The notes: generated by a model not told the origin, from the letters alone. A stretch of DNA of 64,000 nucleotides from Sisyra terminalis (GCA_958496175.1 OY292274.1:43906630-43970629), one strand, 5' to 3'; counted from the stretch's first letter, positions 1 to 12,546 are shown. Numbers and translations are program-made.

Positions 1-609
1 CCTTTAGCTTTATTGAAAAATTAAAATGCACATATTTCAGGATGTCATAACGAATTAAATAACTCAAAACTTGTTTTTTGGAATAATTGGAAGTTTAAAA
101 ATAATGATGAAAAAAAAGTAGTATAGACAATTTTTCAAACATATATATCATTTATTCGAAACTATCATCATATTTGTAATATTAGAATCTTTTTCAAAAA
201 AAATATTGTACTTTAAGCTGATTTACTTAATTTGATTGAATTATAATAAATTTATTTGTTTGATTTAAAAATAGAAACAAATATTTTAAACATTTTTTCC
301 ATATAGTAATAGGCAAATATATGCATGTTAGCAAAGGCAGAGAATAAAAAATATGTACTTAAGTACATACAGTGTGAGTGAAAACCAAGTATAATAAATA
401 TTGTCTTAAATTTCACATTTAGTTTCAATTGGAGTTTATGTCATGGAGACCAATTTTCGATCCTTTGGAAACAATATTGATTTCTTGGTAAAAAATTTAT
501 GTCATTTTTTTTACCCCTGGCAAAATATATACAAAGTTTCATAATAATCGTTTGAGTAGTTTAGGCATGGATGCTCAGGTTTGCATTTATTAAACAATGA
601 CTATTGAAT
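1..609. other. Non-genic A+T-rich stretch
   Basis: No gene, RNA or element boundary was found except a dispersed repeat copy at about 411-485, listed separately. The rest is A/T homopolymer-rich sequence with stops in all frames. Confidence 0.6.
411..485 (+). repeat. Dispersed repeat copy, partner at 26321-26390
   Basis: About 70 bases from acatttagtttcaattgg through gtcatggagacc to aaacaatattga match the reverse complement of 26321-26390, with roughly ten differences and a small gap. The two copies lie 26 kb apart in opposite orientation, so this is an interspersed repeat. No coding potential or terminal inverted repeat was seen, so its class is unknown. Confidence 0.6.
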
Positions 610-617
610 ATTAACAC

Positions 618-1091
618 CAGGGCGTTTGCACTTCATAGGAAATCGTGGTTAAGGCACCAGGGCCAAAGAGCTACATAGAGCTATATAATTTTTAATTCAT
701 AGAGAGAGAAGCATGATTTCTAACGGGGAATTTACATTCCCCTATCTGTATACATGTATACAATTATACATGTTGTACTGATTTTAGATTATTCAAATTA
801 AATATATTACTTTATTACAATTTTTTTTTTGATCCCGTTCATAATTTCCTATTTCAGATACTTAATTAAAATAAAATTATATTAATTCATGTTATCCAAG
901 TTTCATTATTTAAAATTAGCAATGACTCAAACCATTACTACAGAATTGCATACCAAAATTATTTCCTTGTACCAAACCGTATCATACGTTTTTCATACGT
1001 TCTAGAAAAAATAGTCACTAAAAATATACTAGAAACTCCGGCCATGGCCCTTACTTTTGACCACGTTTTCGCATTGAGTGCAAACTCCCTG
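618..1091. mobile_element. Non-autonomous hAT element with perfect 8-bp TSD
   Basis: The element starts CAGGGCGTTTGCACT and ends with the inverse AGTGCAAACTCCCTG. Similarity between the two ends continues inward for about 50 bases through a CGTGGT(T/C)AA and GGGCCA stretch. The flanks at 610-617 and 1092-1099 are both ATTAACAC, an exact 8-bp target-site duplication, which is the hAT length. The 474-bp interior has no transposase reading frame, so this is a MITE-like deletion derivative that would need transposase supplied elsewhere. The intact TSD suggests fairly recent insertion. Confidence 0.88.
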
Positions 1092-1380
1092 ATTAACACA
1101 ATAATTGAACAGTAGCTTCAACAATTTCAAACAACTTTAAGTACGTATGTGTTCATCTACTTCCTTCGATTATCAACCAATTGTTCTACAAACAAGTTTC
1201 ATTCACCACCAAAAACATTGGGTTTCCTGTCCACTTTGTGATGATAGTAAATGGAATTCAATTATGTTTCATGAAATACGGTAATATTAAAATATTGGGT
1301 TTAAATTACTACACATAGGTTTTTAACTGGGAGTTTAGGCATAAATATAAGTATAATATATTTATGTTTCAAACAAATTT

Positions 1381-2664
1381 TAATGTCCGACCGAACCTAG
1401 TTTTTACGGCCGAAACCGAATTTCAGCATCAGTCTCAGTTTCGGCCGAAACCAAAACCAAAAGGTCCACATAAGATCATGTTTTCGTAGAAAAAAAATTA
1501 ATCATAATTAGTCAGTCTTTACTTTTAAATCCTATAGGTACGTTATTTATTATTCATTTAGTATTCATTTATATCCTGTTTGAGCTAATTATAAACATAA
1601 TATACTATTATTATTTCTTACTTCAAATAAATTTTTTATGCTGAAAGAAGGGGTTGATTTGAAAGAAATGCACCTAATAATTCTATTTGTATTAGTTATG
1701 AATAATGTAAAATATAAAAAGTTACAATACAAAAATAGTTTTTACCTACTGTTCCTAACCATTTAAGATTTTACACAAAATGTACATATTCTAGTAAATT
1801 GAATTTAATATTTTTTACTATTTACATTATAAAACGTTATAATGATTTTTAAGAAATATATTTTCTGGATAAGGGTAAAGCTTTGTTTATTATCCCTATT
1901 ACCCTACTTTAGGATAAAAGCTTTGATTTGAAATCCATTGAAAATATGTGGAAATTGCTGAAGAAAAAAGTAGCTAAAGAAGTGGTCACAACAGAAAACA
2001 AGTCTTTAGAAAAAATATTCACGTATGGAATCATCATCCACGAATACAGCAGACTGTATTGTCCTACATAAATAACGTACTGCGCAAAATAAGAACTGAA
2101 ATATCAGTAAACGGGCTTTTAATTAAATATTAAACAATTCAGCTCCCCATAGTTAAAAATATGTTTAATTAATTTGATAGTAACAATTTATTTTTAGTAA
2201 ATATGATTTTTGGTCACACTAGTTGATAATAAGCGTAATAAATAAAATTTGCACAGGAAAGTTAAACCCAAATAAAAATATGGACTCAAAATAAGCTCTT
2301 ACTTCAGGTTCTATACAAAACCTATAGTGCGTCTTTTAATATGGCCAGGGACTATACTATGTTTAGGTACACAAAACAAAAAGTACTCTTTCTTACATCA
2401 TAAAAATAAAATAATTTCTACCTAGCTTTGCTCAGTTTTCTATCGAACTAAAAAAATATTTATGATATTATTAAATAAAACATGAAACTTTTAATGAACT
2501 GATAGATATCAGTATTTGTAATTGAAGAATCTAATATTATAAGTGAGAAACAATAAATTTTTAACATTTTCATCTGACGAATTCAATTTCGGTTTCAGTC
2601 GTAGTTTCGGCTTGACAACAACCGAAATCGGCTGTCGACCGAACCGCTGTTCGGTCGGACACTA
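1381..2664. mobile_element. hAT-type element (TA(A/G)TGTCCGACCGAAC ends)
   Basis: The left end TAATGTCCGACCGAAC and the right end GTTCGGTCGGACACTA are inverted. They are flanked on both sides by ACAAATTT (1373-1380 and 2665-2672), an exact 8-bp TSD. Both subterminal zones carry repeated TCGGCCGAAACCGAA-like motifs in opposite orientation, as hAT transposase-binding arrays often do. The 1284-bp interior lacks a recognisable hAT transposase. It instead contains a Tc1-like transposase tail (1931-2133), so it is non-autonomous and either captured or was invaded by a Tc1 fragment. Confidence 0.85.
1931..2133 (+). pseudogene. Tc1-like transposase C-terminal relic
   Basis: Reading from 1931 gives KSIENMWKLLKKKV, matching the (N)PIEn.W..LK..V motif that follows the second catalytic Asp in Tc1 transposases. 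The frame then drifts. The next frame reads HPRIQQTVLSYINNVLRKI, then VNGLLIKY and a stop at 2131-2133, matching the usual Tc1 ending (...akGg.TkY). At least one frameshift is needed to join the two parts, and the N-terminal DNA-binding half and first catalytic Asp are absent. It lies inside the 1381-2664 hAT element and is not functional. Confidence 0.72.
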
Positions 2665-2672
2665 ACAAATTT

Positions 2673-4593
2673 ATTAAAGAAATCAAAACAGGCATTTGAT
2701 TTTATCTATGATTTATGTTTTTGTAAATTATACTAAGTCCGGTACTGGAATCCATCCATAAACGTAATGGGTATACATAAATAACTATTGTTCTTCTTTA
2801 CAAGTCAATGTTTTGAGCAAATTTAATATTTGGGCTCGTCGAACCTGGCTTATGGCAAATGTCTTAACGACACTTTCCATTTTCAAAATGAAAAAAAAAA
2901 ATTAACTTGTATACACACATACACTCTCGAAAAAAAATGTAAACACCTCATATACACGCATAGCCAACGACCTAAAGGACACCCATACATAATAATTATT
3001 ACACCAATTTAGGCTCTGGCCCAATGAAGCAAAAAACGTGATGTAATCGCGGCCATTAAATCGGAATTCGTTAAAACGGCTGCATTTCGTTAAAATTTAA
3101 TTAATGAAAAAAATTATTGCTCGAGTGTCTTCATCATCGTAGTCGTGTGTCATCTCATAAATTACATAAGATTTGAAATCAATGATAAAAGCCAACATAT
3201 TAGATCTTAACTTGTGAAATTTGAAGATTTAAAATTTAAATATTTGCCAATTAAGTCGACTAGTGGTTTTTGAAATAAACTCCCCCCTTTAAGATAGAGA
3301 TATGGATAAGTATGAGAAAAAATGGCTTAGATGGAAGGGCTATTGACTACCGTTTATTTATTTTTTTGAAAATCAAACCAAAACGCCGATACCTTTTAAA
3401 TGTTAATAAGTATTTCTTGAGCAAATATTTTCTTGGACATCGACGGCATAAAAGGATGTAAAGAAAATTACCTGACTCATATCTCTATTAATTTCTTGTG
3501 TGTATTTCAAAAATTGCAGGCATGAAATTCTTCCAATAACTTTTTTAATTTCCCTCCTTTTTTCTATATTTTTTTTAAACCACTTTACGATAGTTACGTA
3601 TAAAAAAATATACGCATGTCGATAATACGTGTCTGTAATTATAACTTTTTATCCATCTTACGCAACGAACGTCTTTGTAACGGAGACGTAATAACGAGGC
3701 AATGATTATGAGTTATCATTAAATATTTTATACTACGAATACGTCTAGTATAAGTTTCAATGAACTGCAAACCTAGAAATGATTTTTTGATGAAACCATT
3801 TTTTTCCAATATTGATTCGTTATTGAAAGTCAAATATCATTCATATTTCACACAGAAGTATTTTGTACTCAAACATTGCTTCTGTTTATCTTGCAAAGAT
3901 AAAATCAATTAGTAAAAAACCAACATGAAAAGACGATAATGATCTTATATATCTTCGGCATATTTTCCCTGAAAAATAACTCTCTTGATATCTCTTAATA
4001 AAATTTTCTCACTCATTTTATTTTAATATTTTTAAGAACTATTACCAAATTAAAGGTTCAAGTACGAAATAATTTATATTGTGAGATGTACCACAAACGC
4101 GATTGCTTCCACGTAGACCATTTAATTTTCACTAAGTTCTTGTTCCAAATTTTCCAAAGGGTTCAATATTTGAATTCAATCTATATAAATAATGATAAGA
4201 CTAATTATGGAATACATAGGTACACCAGATATATGTTAGGTATAGCTATTATCATACATACGGAATGTAATTAGGAACGCATGTAGTTGCATGCGATGAT
4301 GACGATGACGTAAAGTTTCAGTTGAGTGAATGCAACCTTCATGGTAAATCTGATCTCTAAACGACTCTACCTAGATTGTTTATAATAGTAACAACAATGA
4401 TAATCATAACAAACAATGAGTTTTATATTATATAAAAATATTCGTGATTTATGGGATTATTGTGAGATTTATGCAAAGATACCCGCGTACTACAGGAACT
4501 GGTCAATGTGTAATTAACATTACTTGTATTGAAGATAAAATTACAAAATTATAGAGTAATATTGTAAAAACGCAATTCAATAGTACAAGAGAC
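2673..4593. other. Non-genic stretch
   Basis: No supported gene or repeat boundary was found. Short open frames at 2830-3012, 3639-3833 and 4086-4274 have low-complexity or unrecognisable translations. Two spots are slightly less A+T-rich, near 3035-3090 and 4270-4360. Confidence 0.5.
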
Positions 4594-4995
4594 TTATTTT
4601 TTATGCACTAGAATTTGAAAACTGGAGCCAGTTAACCGACTCCTATTAAAATATTTAACACCCAGAAAAAATTGCAGGTATATCATCCCAAACACTTTCT
4701 TCATCCAACTCCAATAATCAACCCAATACTGAACGATACCTGTAACTTCATTCGGATGAAATAAAAATATGTCTACAATATTTACCACAGAAGTGGTATT
4801 TCTCACATTACTCACGCAAAAAGCAAAGCTACAACCGTTAAGGCTATCATGTACGATAATTTTGATAAGTGAATACTTCGTATTTGAAAGGAATATTTTA
4901 TGTTTAACTTGGAACAGTCCTGAATGCTCCAAGAATCGAAGAAACAATATTTGATGAATATCTATCCAATAGTTTTTTTTGCGTGATGCAAGCAT
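4594..4995 (-). other. Unrecognised 133-codon open frame, probably chance
   Basis: This minus-strand frame runs from ATG (4995) to a stop near 4594. The translation begins MLASRKKNYWIDIHQ and is rich in F, I, V and W. I recognise no family, signal peptide or catalytic motif. It is one of the longest frames in the window and its interior is less homopolymeric than its surroundings, so a decayed gene or transposon fragment is possible. A 61-codon opposite-strand frame overlaps it, which argues for composition rather than selection. No splice or promoter context was identified. Confidence 0.12.
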
Positions 4996-5041
4996 AATCT
5001 GGTATTATTTTTATTTATATTGGTGAGTATATAAGGTAAGG

Positions 5042-5179
5042 CAGAGGTCCCTAATTGTTTTGAGCCCAAGAATACACCCTAGGACAGTGACGGCACATTT
5101 GTGACCCACGAGCTAGTACTAAAAAAAACATACAAAATTTTACCCTCATCTCAAAAAGATTCACCGTCCCTGTCCTAGG
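5042..5179. mobile_element. hAT-like end with small nested inverted-repeat element
   Basis: CAGAGGTCCCTAA at 5042 resembles a hAT terminus, but no matching right end was found. Nested after it, CCTAGGACAGTGACGG (5078-5093) is inverted as CCGTCCCTGTCCTAGG (5164-5179), 15 of 16 bases matching, bounding a 102-bp palindromic unit. No TSD is clear. Both parts are non-coding. Confidence 0.45.
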
Positions 5180-6704
5180 ATGTCAGCCGAATGGCGAGCC
5201 ATATTTATTGTTCAAAATAAAATTATTGTTGCGAATTATTTATAATACATAAAAAAGTTAAAGAATTTGCGGGCATAGGTAAAATATTTAGTGCTCTCTA
5301 TGGTGCCCGTGGGAATAAGATTGGGAGCCATTGATGTAGAAAAATAAATGAATATTTCATTCGTCCATAGTAGTAAGATATTGTGCGTACCTTATGGTTC
5401 AATTACGTTGAGCTAACTTATAAATAACTAATTAAATTATCCAATATAGTGAAGTTCATTATTTTCTGTTTTCAGTTCAGTTTCCCGCCAGGTTAAATTC
5501 TTCCCTCCAGCGTTGTCTGTTCCTGGTGAGGTTCTTTAAATTGGAATAATTCATTCTTCGTTTCACTATATCCAATATTCCCAATTGCCGTCTTTCTCTT
5601 TTCTTGGGACGTTTTAGTTTATATATACTATTCAAATAATAGTTCATAGCTTGTAAGTGTAAAACCCGAATTATTCACTGAGTGTTAAATTGTTAGCTAC
5701 TAAAGTAGACGTTATTTATCATAGCTACAGTACGGTAGTTGCATGTTTTTGATTTCAATGTCACAAATTGTCAATGAAAATAGTATATAATTTACATAAT
5801 TAATGTCCAATTTAATTTTCATAAATTTTTAGGAAATGAAAGAAAAACAACAAATTCTTATTGATTACTCGCTTAATATTTAACTAATTGACTAGTGGAA
5901 AATTAAGTGTGTCATCATCACGATTCCACTAGCTGACTCAACTATTTTTAAACTCGTCAAATAGTAACTTGTAAACTAGCTGAATTTGTTTGATGTTTTA
6001 TTTTCATTGTTAATGTTTTTAACTTCGCAAATTTTACTATGAAAAGTGTTGTATACGAATGAGATGGAGGATTCAATCTTCAGTCACAGTTCAGTCTTAA
6101 GCACATATGGACTACATTAGTATAATCCACAAATATCAATTACTCTGTTAATTAACTAAATCAATTTTGGTGTGGTTGCAACTTTAAAATTAATGAACCT
6201 ATGTATCTCTTATTACTAATGATGCCACTATACATAATTGAAAAGAGTTTAACAAGAGGTTCCTAGACCAGTCGGAAAAAAAATTTATTAAAAGTGTATA
6301 TGTTTCAAAACTTGTCATTCAATAAAGTATGATTTCAAATAGTCGATTTTAACTAAATTTCTAAATAGGTACATAACTATACTCTATACCAAACCTAATT
6401 ACAAAATTAAAGCTTTCTACAACTTACCGTTTTTGATATCTGCTAAAAAAGTATACATACGTCAGACATCATTCAGAAAACATTCAAAATTGATTTAAAG
6501 GTGCTAAATGAATCATCAAATAAAAATCGTCCTTCTGAGAAATTTCGATTGATATGCTAGTAGAAGGAAGTAGTAAGGACAAAATGAACAAAGCATAGTA
6601 ATAAGTTATTTTGGTTCCGTGTTCTCTACTCTCCAATAATATTTTGATGGACTATTGGTTATTTCCAAGAAGTTCAAAATTTATTTTTATAACAATTGAT
6701 TGAC
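5180..6704. other. Non-genic stretch with one dispersed repeat
   Basis: No gene was found. A repeat at about 5870-5990 (listed separately) is shared with 25305-25430. The rest is ordinary A+T-rich sequence. Confidence 0.5.
5870..5990 (+). repeat. Dispersed repeat, partner near 25305-25430
   Basis: The block containing gtcatcatcac, a (t/c)ccactagctgactc-like segment and tttttaaactcg aligns with 25305-25430, which reads gtcatcatcaccg, a ctatctgcctagct segment and ttttaaactcg in the same order and spacing. Divergence is substantial, so this is an old family of unknown class. Confidence 0.45.
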
Positions 6705-6877
6705 GAGCCTACTGGTAACCGAGTGGTCTAGGTGACCATTCAAAAACTAGTGTAGTAGGTTCGATCCTCGTATCGTGTAAATTTTCAATATTTCTCGATA
6801 TCGGATTTAATTAACTCTAGAGTCGTTAAAGGACCTTAGTAGTAATAAAGCGACAGTAAATAACAATTAAAAAAAAT
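6705..6877 (+). repeat. tRNA-derived SINE, copy 1
   Basis: The 5' part carries a pol III A-box-like segment (GGTAACCGAGTGGTC) and a B-box (GGTTCGATCC) with tRNA Ser/Leu-like spacing. The tRNA-unrelated body contains CTAGAGTCG..., GACCTTAGTAG and TAAAGCGACAGTAAATAAC and ends in an A-run. Three other copies in the window share this order. The head cannot fold as a standard tRNA with its acceptor stem, so this is a retroposon rather than a tRNA gene. LINE-supplied reverse transcriptase would mobilise it. Confidence 0.85.
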
Positions 6878-8134
6878 TGATTGTGAAAGTATCTTTAGGT
6901 GAAAATATATAAAAAGGAATATTTTTACGTAAACTGTTGTGTATATGTTTTCTAGAATTTAGATACTGAAGGTACAAACTCTGTAATTAAAGGTAAAAGG
7001 AAAAAGAAAATGTATAAATAAAATTATTGGTCTCATTTTCATTTACATATATACGTCCTATTCACTCTAGTTTATATCATATTCATGTTCATGTTTTATT
7101 CCTAACTTAGAAAAAAAGCATATATAGTTTCAATTCTTTGATTACCCAAAAGAATTAATATAATTTGAAATAAAAATGAAAACATTTTATGATATTTTTT
7201 AACATTAAACTCTATCGCAAAGTAGATAAATGTAGAAAACAGGAAGCTATTTTGTTAAATGACTAATTATTGAACTTGAAATAAAATATTATAGATAATG
7301 AAATTAGCCTAACCCTTTTATACATTACTCGATTGCTGAAATAATGAGTTGAATTACGGTAATGGAGAATGTAGGAAATTTTTGAATGTTTTCTTGGATA
7401 AGTATTTTGATAAAATGTATGACGCTTTTGAATAAAAAAAATGTTGACCATTTAAAAAATATTTTCAAAACATGGAAATTTGAAATGGATGAAATTTTAA
7501 TCAGATAAATATATTTTTGTTTTTATAAATTTTTTATGAATAAAAATAATCGTGTTTCCACTGAAACGGATTTTAATACGTGTGAAAAAGCGTTTCAGTC
7601 AAAAATTGACGACAGATGCATTGCGTGTGGTAAATTTTGAGAAAATTTTGCTTCAAGTATACATGTCCAGATTGTAAGTAGGTAAACTTAGCCAATTTTT
7701 TTTGCCAAAAGCTATTTCATATATTTTTACAATCATAATTTCAAATAATAAAAGTATTAGATTTGATTACCTCATTTATTGTTAATCAGGTTCAAATTTG
7801 TTCGTTTGGCTATGTAGGCATATATTTAATTATTTTTTAATTTTGAAGCATTGCATAATTATTTATGAGTACTAATTATTTGATAATTTAAAATTATAAA
7901 TTTCTATTTGGAACAAGGAAGTTAAATTTTTTTTATAAAAATCAAAATTTAATTTTCAAGATATAGTTTTTAGTGATGCATTTTCAGTATTTTCTATTTC
8001 TACGTCTACCGTTTAATTAATGTAGTTGTTGAAATGCTAATTAATAATGCGTTTATCGAAAAATAAATTATTTTTTATTCTCGGCTAAAAAAATTCCTTT
8101 CGGTTCCATAGTGACTGCATTAATGTAGAAACAC
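6878..8134. other. Non-genic stretch
   Basis: No gene was found. A 9-bp inverted pair, ACTGAAACG (7560-7568) and CGTTTCAGT (7591-7599), brackets a 22-base spacer. The 62-codon minus frame at 7263-7451 has an unrecognisable translation. Confidence 0.5.
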
Positions 8135-8670
8135 TTAAATTTTTATATCGGTATATAAATCTTCTGTATGTATGCATAGCACTGAACTACTTCTAAACCG
8201 CTAGACCGATTTTGATAAAAAATTAAGAAAAAAATGTGTTACTTGAGTGGCTTTCTAGATCTGTGTTTCTTAACCTGGAATAGCCGCACTTCTGGGGGTG
8301 CGGGAAGGTGTTTTTGTGGTTACGAGAGAAGCTCCTAACAATATAAATTTTGAAATTTTTGATAATAAATTTCGCAAAAAATATATTTTTCTAAATTACA
8401 AATACCAAATACATTTTTCAATGGGGGTGTGGAGACCCTTTTCCTTAATCAAAGGGGTGCGGCTCACTTAAAATATTATTCACTTAAAACACTGCCCTGT
8501 ATGGTTTAAATTCACTTACTTTAGAGATTTTAATATTTGAATATCTCTGATTCTAAGATATTTAATATTGAAAATGTACATTAAAAAAGCACTTAATTTG
8601 TTTTATTTAAAAATCAATTTTCACAAATAAATTTTAAGTGGTTCGGCACCGAGTCTTCTAGTATTGATAT
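8135..8670. mobile_element. Old insect interspersed repeat interrupted by hAT remnant
   Basis: The left part contains the motif ctaaaccgctagaccgattt, the widely seen insect repeat phrase (act..taaaccg.t.gaccgattttgat), also present in variant form near 44900. The right part ends with gagtcttctagtattgata. A hAT remnant (8261-8494) sits between them. The class of the host repeat is not certain. Confidence 0.4.
8261..8494. mobile_element. hAT remnant (GTGTTTCTTAACCTGG family)
   Basis: The start reads CTGTGTTTCTTAACC, close to the common hAT end CAGTGTTTCTTAACC, followed by GGGGGTGCGGGAAGG. Near the right end, GGGGTGTGGAGACCC and GGGGTGCGGCTCAC lead to AAAACACTG, the inverse of the tip. No convincing 8-bp duplication remains. 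It is 234 bp and non-coding. Confidence 0.55.
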
Positions 8671-11040
8671 AAAACATTTGATTCTTATTCTCTGTTTTAA
8701 TTTTAGTTCTATTTTCCCAATCAATTTGAAGCTTAGATTACACCTAACAATCTCATTTAGCACGAATTTGATTTAATACGATTTGAAAAGAAACGAAAAC
8801 TTTTTTTTTACTTGCATTGTTTTGTTTTAACACGAATTTTTGTGTAACCGCAAAATAAATCCTTAAGTAAACTCTATTAATATTCTTTTATTCTATTATA
8901 CACCTAATTCTCCTTTTATATATTTTTTACACACATTTTTTGGAAACGTATCTATCGTGTAAAAGAGAATTAGCAGTACATTTTATTGAAAACAGCTAGT
9001 TTGATTTACTAACGTAGTACTAAACTGATCAATTTATATAACTGTCATTGTATTGGTTATCTTGTAATTTAAAAGTTGTCTATATCTATGCTTGCTAATG
9101 ATTGTTTCTTTAGCATTAATTCAAATATAAATAAGTATCGCGATTGCTTATGAGGTTTGGACGCAAATATCCATTTCGTCCCTGAATTCACTTTTCGGTA
9201 TGACGTTTGTAATTTGTAGTAGGTGGTAAATTAATTTTGTTTTTTTGGAGGGAAAATTGAAAAACTATTTTCTTATAGTGTATGCATATTTTTTTTAGTT
9301 ATAATCCATACTGGTTCAATATCTTTTTCCATTTTTCTAGCTGTAACATAATTTCACGGTTATAAAATTTTTGTTCTTTTATGTACCCAAAGCTTTTGCA
9401 GCTATAATGTGATATAATGATACATCTACCATATTCTTCAGGTTCGGCACCTTTGGATCACCTAGATCAGTTTTCTGTTATCAACGAAAAAAAAAATTAT
9501 TAGCGTGAATTTATGTTACTACCAAAAAGACGACAGAAGATATTGGACTAGATTGGACAAAATATAATTCAATAAATTATTTATACACTACATATAAGAA
9601 AATCATTCGTTTACGGGGGAATGCTGGAGAGATTTTTCAAATTTATTAATATTTTTCATTTTACAATTACAAATTAAACGATTTTTTCACAAAAAATCGC
9701 ATTTTTCCTTCCAAGTGTTCCCCAAAACTGAAAAATTGAAATTTGAAAAAAAACCCTTAGCGTTACCTGGGGAAAGCGATTATCTAACGATATAATTTTA
9801 TTTTTTTTAATTTCAGAGTAATCGCTCCAGAGTAATTCTTGCCATTGTCGTATTTTTTAATATTTCTCCATGAAAATTTCACAGAATATTCTTCAAATGT
9901 CTTATTATAATGTACTATTGGTTTTAATAAATAGATTTTAACTGTTTCATAAAAAAAAAAATATAAAAATATACATTTTTTTCACATAATATATCCTAAT
10001 ATTCCCACGAATAACCCTATTCTCCCCTTAAAAAAATAACTTTCCAAACAACCTAATATGTATCTACGAAATTTCAAAGATATAGCACAAATCAAAAAGT
10101 CCTTTATTATAGTATTTTCAACAAGAAATAGTGTTTCTATTAGATTCAATAATTAATTATAAAAAATACAAATAAATTAAAATTTGTCTTAGCTGAAAAT
10201 ATGAGAGATATTGTTATTGTGATCGAAATCAAAATGCAGAAGAGTTTTCATCAAAAATACTTTTAATTTTTAGTGGCATATAAAAATTATTGATTAGACC
10301 ACATCCTTGGCATATCATTGATACATTGATTTAAAAATTTAAAAACACGATTATCATCAATACCAGTATTTTTCGTCGGATTAAATTATTTGTATACAAG
10401 ATTTAATAGCTTTATTATTGAAAGTTTTTCTCTGATTGTTTTGATTTATCCGTGAAATATTTGATTTAAAGCCTAACATTTTCATCGATATCTCACTTCC
10501 TTTTATAGTTTTTAATTACTCTGTAAACTAAGTGGAGTGGTAAGTAATTAATAACTTGTGGAATTTATTAATTATAGAATTATTTAAATGCTAATAGAAC
10601 TTACTTTTACTTGATATGGTAAGTATTTCAAGTATAGCATTTTTGTTGAGGAAGAATTTTGTCTACACAACGTTTAATAGATAAAGGGAACGTTTAATGA
10701 AATATTATTTTTTTTTTATTATTAAAAATCGTTGAAGTCGCAAAGTTTTTATCTTTAAATCAGTAAAATACCAACAAGATACCTTGTAAATAAACACAAC
10801 GCTGAAATCGGAGATCTTTGATCAAAAACCGACCATGTGATAAATCTAAAAAAAATAATATCGATCAACTCCCGTTTCATTGAGTCCACTTAGCGTCCAT
10901 TATTAAAATATTAGGGTTCTCAATTTAAAAAAGTCAAACCCCTAAAACAGGCTTTTCCAGTTTCCCCATCCATCTATTTGTTATAATAACATAGAACAAG
11001 AGCTGAAAAAAAATCGAGCTACCAAATCAATATTAGTGTT
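8671..11040. other. Non-genic stretch
   Basis: No gene, RNA or bounded element could be supported. The stretch is rich in A/T runs. A G+C-raised patch near 9600-9790 (ACGGGGGAATGCTGG, TTACCTGGGGAAAGCG) may be an old transposon piece but has no defined ends. Confidence 0.5.
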
Positions 11041-11560
11041 TTAATATTCAAGACGTTATCCATGTTGAAAATTAATCTCGAAAGTGAGAGCATCGTTAAG
11101 GAGAAGGCTTCAAGAGTAAAGACGACACAACAGGCCGAGAAGGGAAACTTGACCCTTTGTGACCACATTCAATATAAAACAATTAGTTACAGCTGTGTGT
11201 ACTTCAATCTAGTTCAATTACGACCAAATGACCAAGCAAATATTGACGATTCGTTCAAGTATAATTGAGATATGCGGCTAAAACTGGCCGAGTTCACTTG
11301 TCGACAGATTTTCAAATAATAAAATACGTCTACGCGGACAATTGGTCCGCCAATCAGAAACTACAATTTTCATATTTTCTTCTCTCGATTCAATAGTCAA
11401 TTGTTGTACACTCGTTGGTTTAATCAACTCAAGAATGATTCGTAACAATGCAAACAGCACTAGTTACCGATTGAACGTAGGTACTCCAAAGCAAATAAAA
11501 CGACCAATATTGTATTTTTATCCGGTTGTATTTTGACGATTTGGTAAATTTTATTAATAT
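11041..11560. other. G+C-raised block, possible regulatory DNA
   Basis: For about 500 bp base composition is more balanced and homopolymers are rare. Three overlapping open frames on both strands (11062-11268, 11278-11460, 11342-11536) follow from the composition, and none gives a recognisable protein. The block contains CCGCCAATCAG, E-box-like CAATTG motifs and AATTGGTCCGCC. With no repeats and no coding signature, an enhancer or conserved non-coding element is the best guess. Confidence 0.28.
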
Positions 11561-11689
11561 ACTAACCCATATTTATCGCAACTTATGTTTATTATACATT
11601 TTTATTATACATATTATGGTATTAACAATACCACGAAAACCACTTAGCTCAAAAGTGAAACTTCACATATTTTTTTAATTTTATTTAGC

Positions 11690-12130
11690 TGAATTTTTCA
11701 GGATGAAGTTAATTGTGCCTAAACACTGCAGCTTCAGGACTTTTTGTGTTTTCTAGGTTCCTATTTCACCTAGTTGAGATCGCGTAGCTGGGCAAACCTT
11801 GAAGTTTTTCAACTTTATCGATTCTAGGGTTTGTTATCCTTAGTTCTTTATATTTTCATTCATTCAGAGCGCTGCATTTTCCCAAAACGTGAGAAGAAGT
11901 TTCGTTCAAAATCAACATATCAGATGTACTCCAATTGTTTGCACTAGTTTCATTAGTCCGTAATGGGTGATTATTAGACCCGTTTGGACCTGATCTGTGG
12001 TTTTGCTACTGCATTATACAGCCTGAGTACTGGTGAATATGTGTACTGTTCTGACATTTTACATATAGTTTACACTAAGATTTTGGTCCGAATTATCCAA
12101 TCTTTGATAGAAGTATACATTTCCAAATAA
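11690..12130. repeat. Possible old transposon body, class unknown
   Basis: The run contains phrases such as ctgcagcttcaggac, tctagggtttgttatcc, gagcgctgcattttcc and tagacccgtttggacctg, denser in G+C than the flanks. It looks like a decayed element, but no terminal repeats, motif or second copy was found here. Confidence 0.25.
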
Positions 12131-12371
12131 ATGATTTAAAAATAAATAAAAAAGCATTGCTTGATTTTTAGATGGTATGTGGTTTTAACAAGCTTTTAAA
12201 ATTTTGAATTAATAACAAATATTTCTTGAAATATTGCGCTAAGGGTAAATTTCACTCAATTATGTTAGCATTGGATATTAACAATGTGATTGAATTCATA
12301 CCAACAGATAACCAAAGCAGTAAGCTCTAGTAACCTCATTTCTATTTTTTTCAATGATTACCTAAGTTTAA

Positions 12372-12546
12372 AAGCCTGCTGGTGGCCGAATGATCAAAGT
12401 GACCACTTTAAAGCCGGTAAGTGTTGAGCTCGATCCTCGATTTGAGCAAATTTTCGATATTTCTCGAATATGGATTATTATTAATCCTAGAGTCGCTAGG
12501 GACCTTGATAATTATATAGCGACGCTAAATAACAATAAAATAAAAC
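12372..12546 (+). repeat. tRNA-derived SINE, copy 2
   Basis: It starts AGCCTGCTGGTGGCC with A-box GGTGGCCGAATGATCA. The B-box is degenerate (GAGCTCGATCC). The body contains CCTAGAGTCGCTAGG, GACCTTGATAA and ATAGCGACGCTAAATAAC and ends in an A-rich tail. It is co-linear with the copies at 6705, 33845 and 56557 (minus). The accidental 61-codon frame at 12390-12575 lies across it and is not a gene. Confidence 0.85.
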
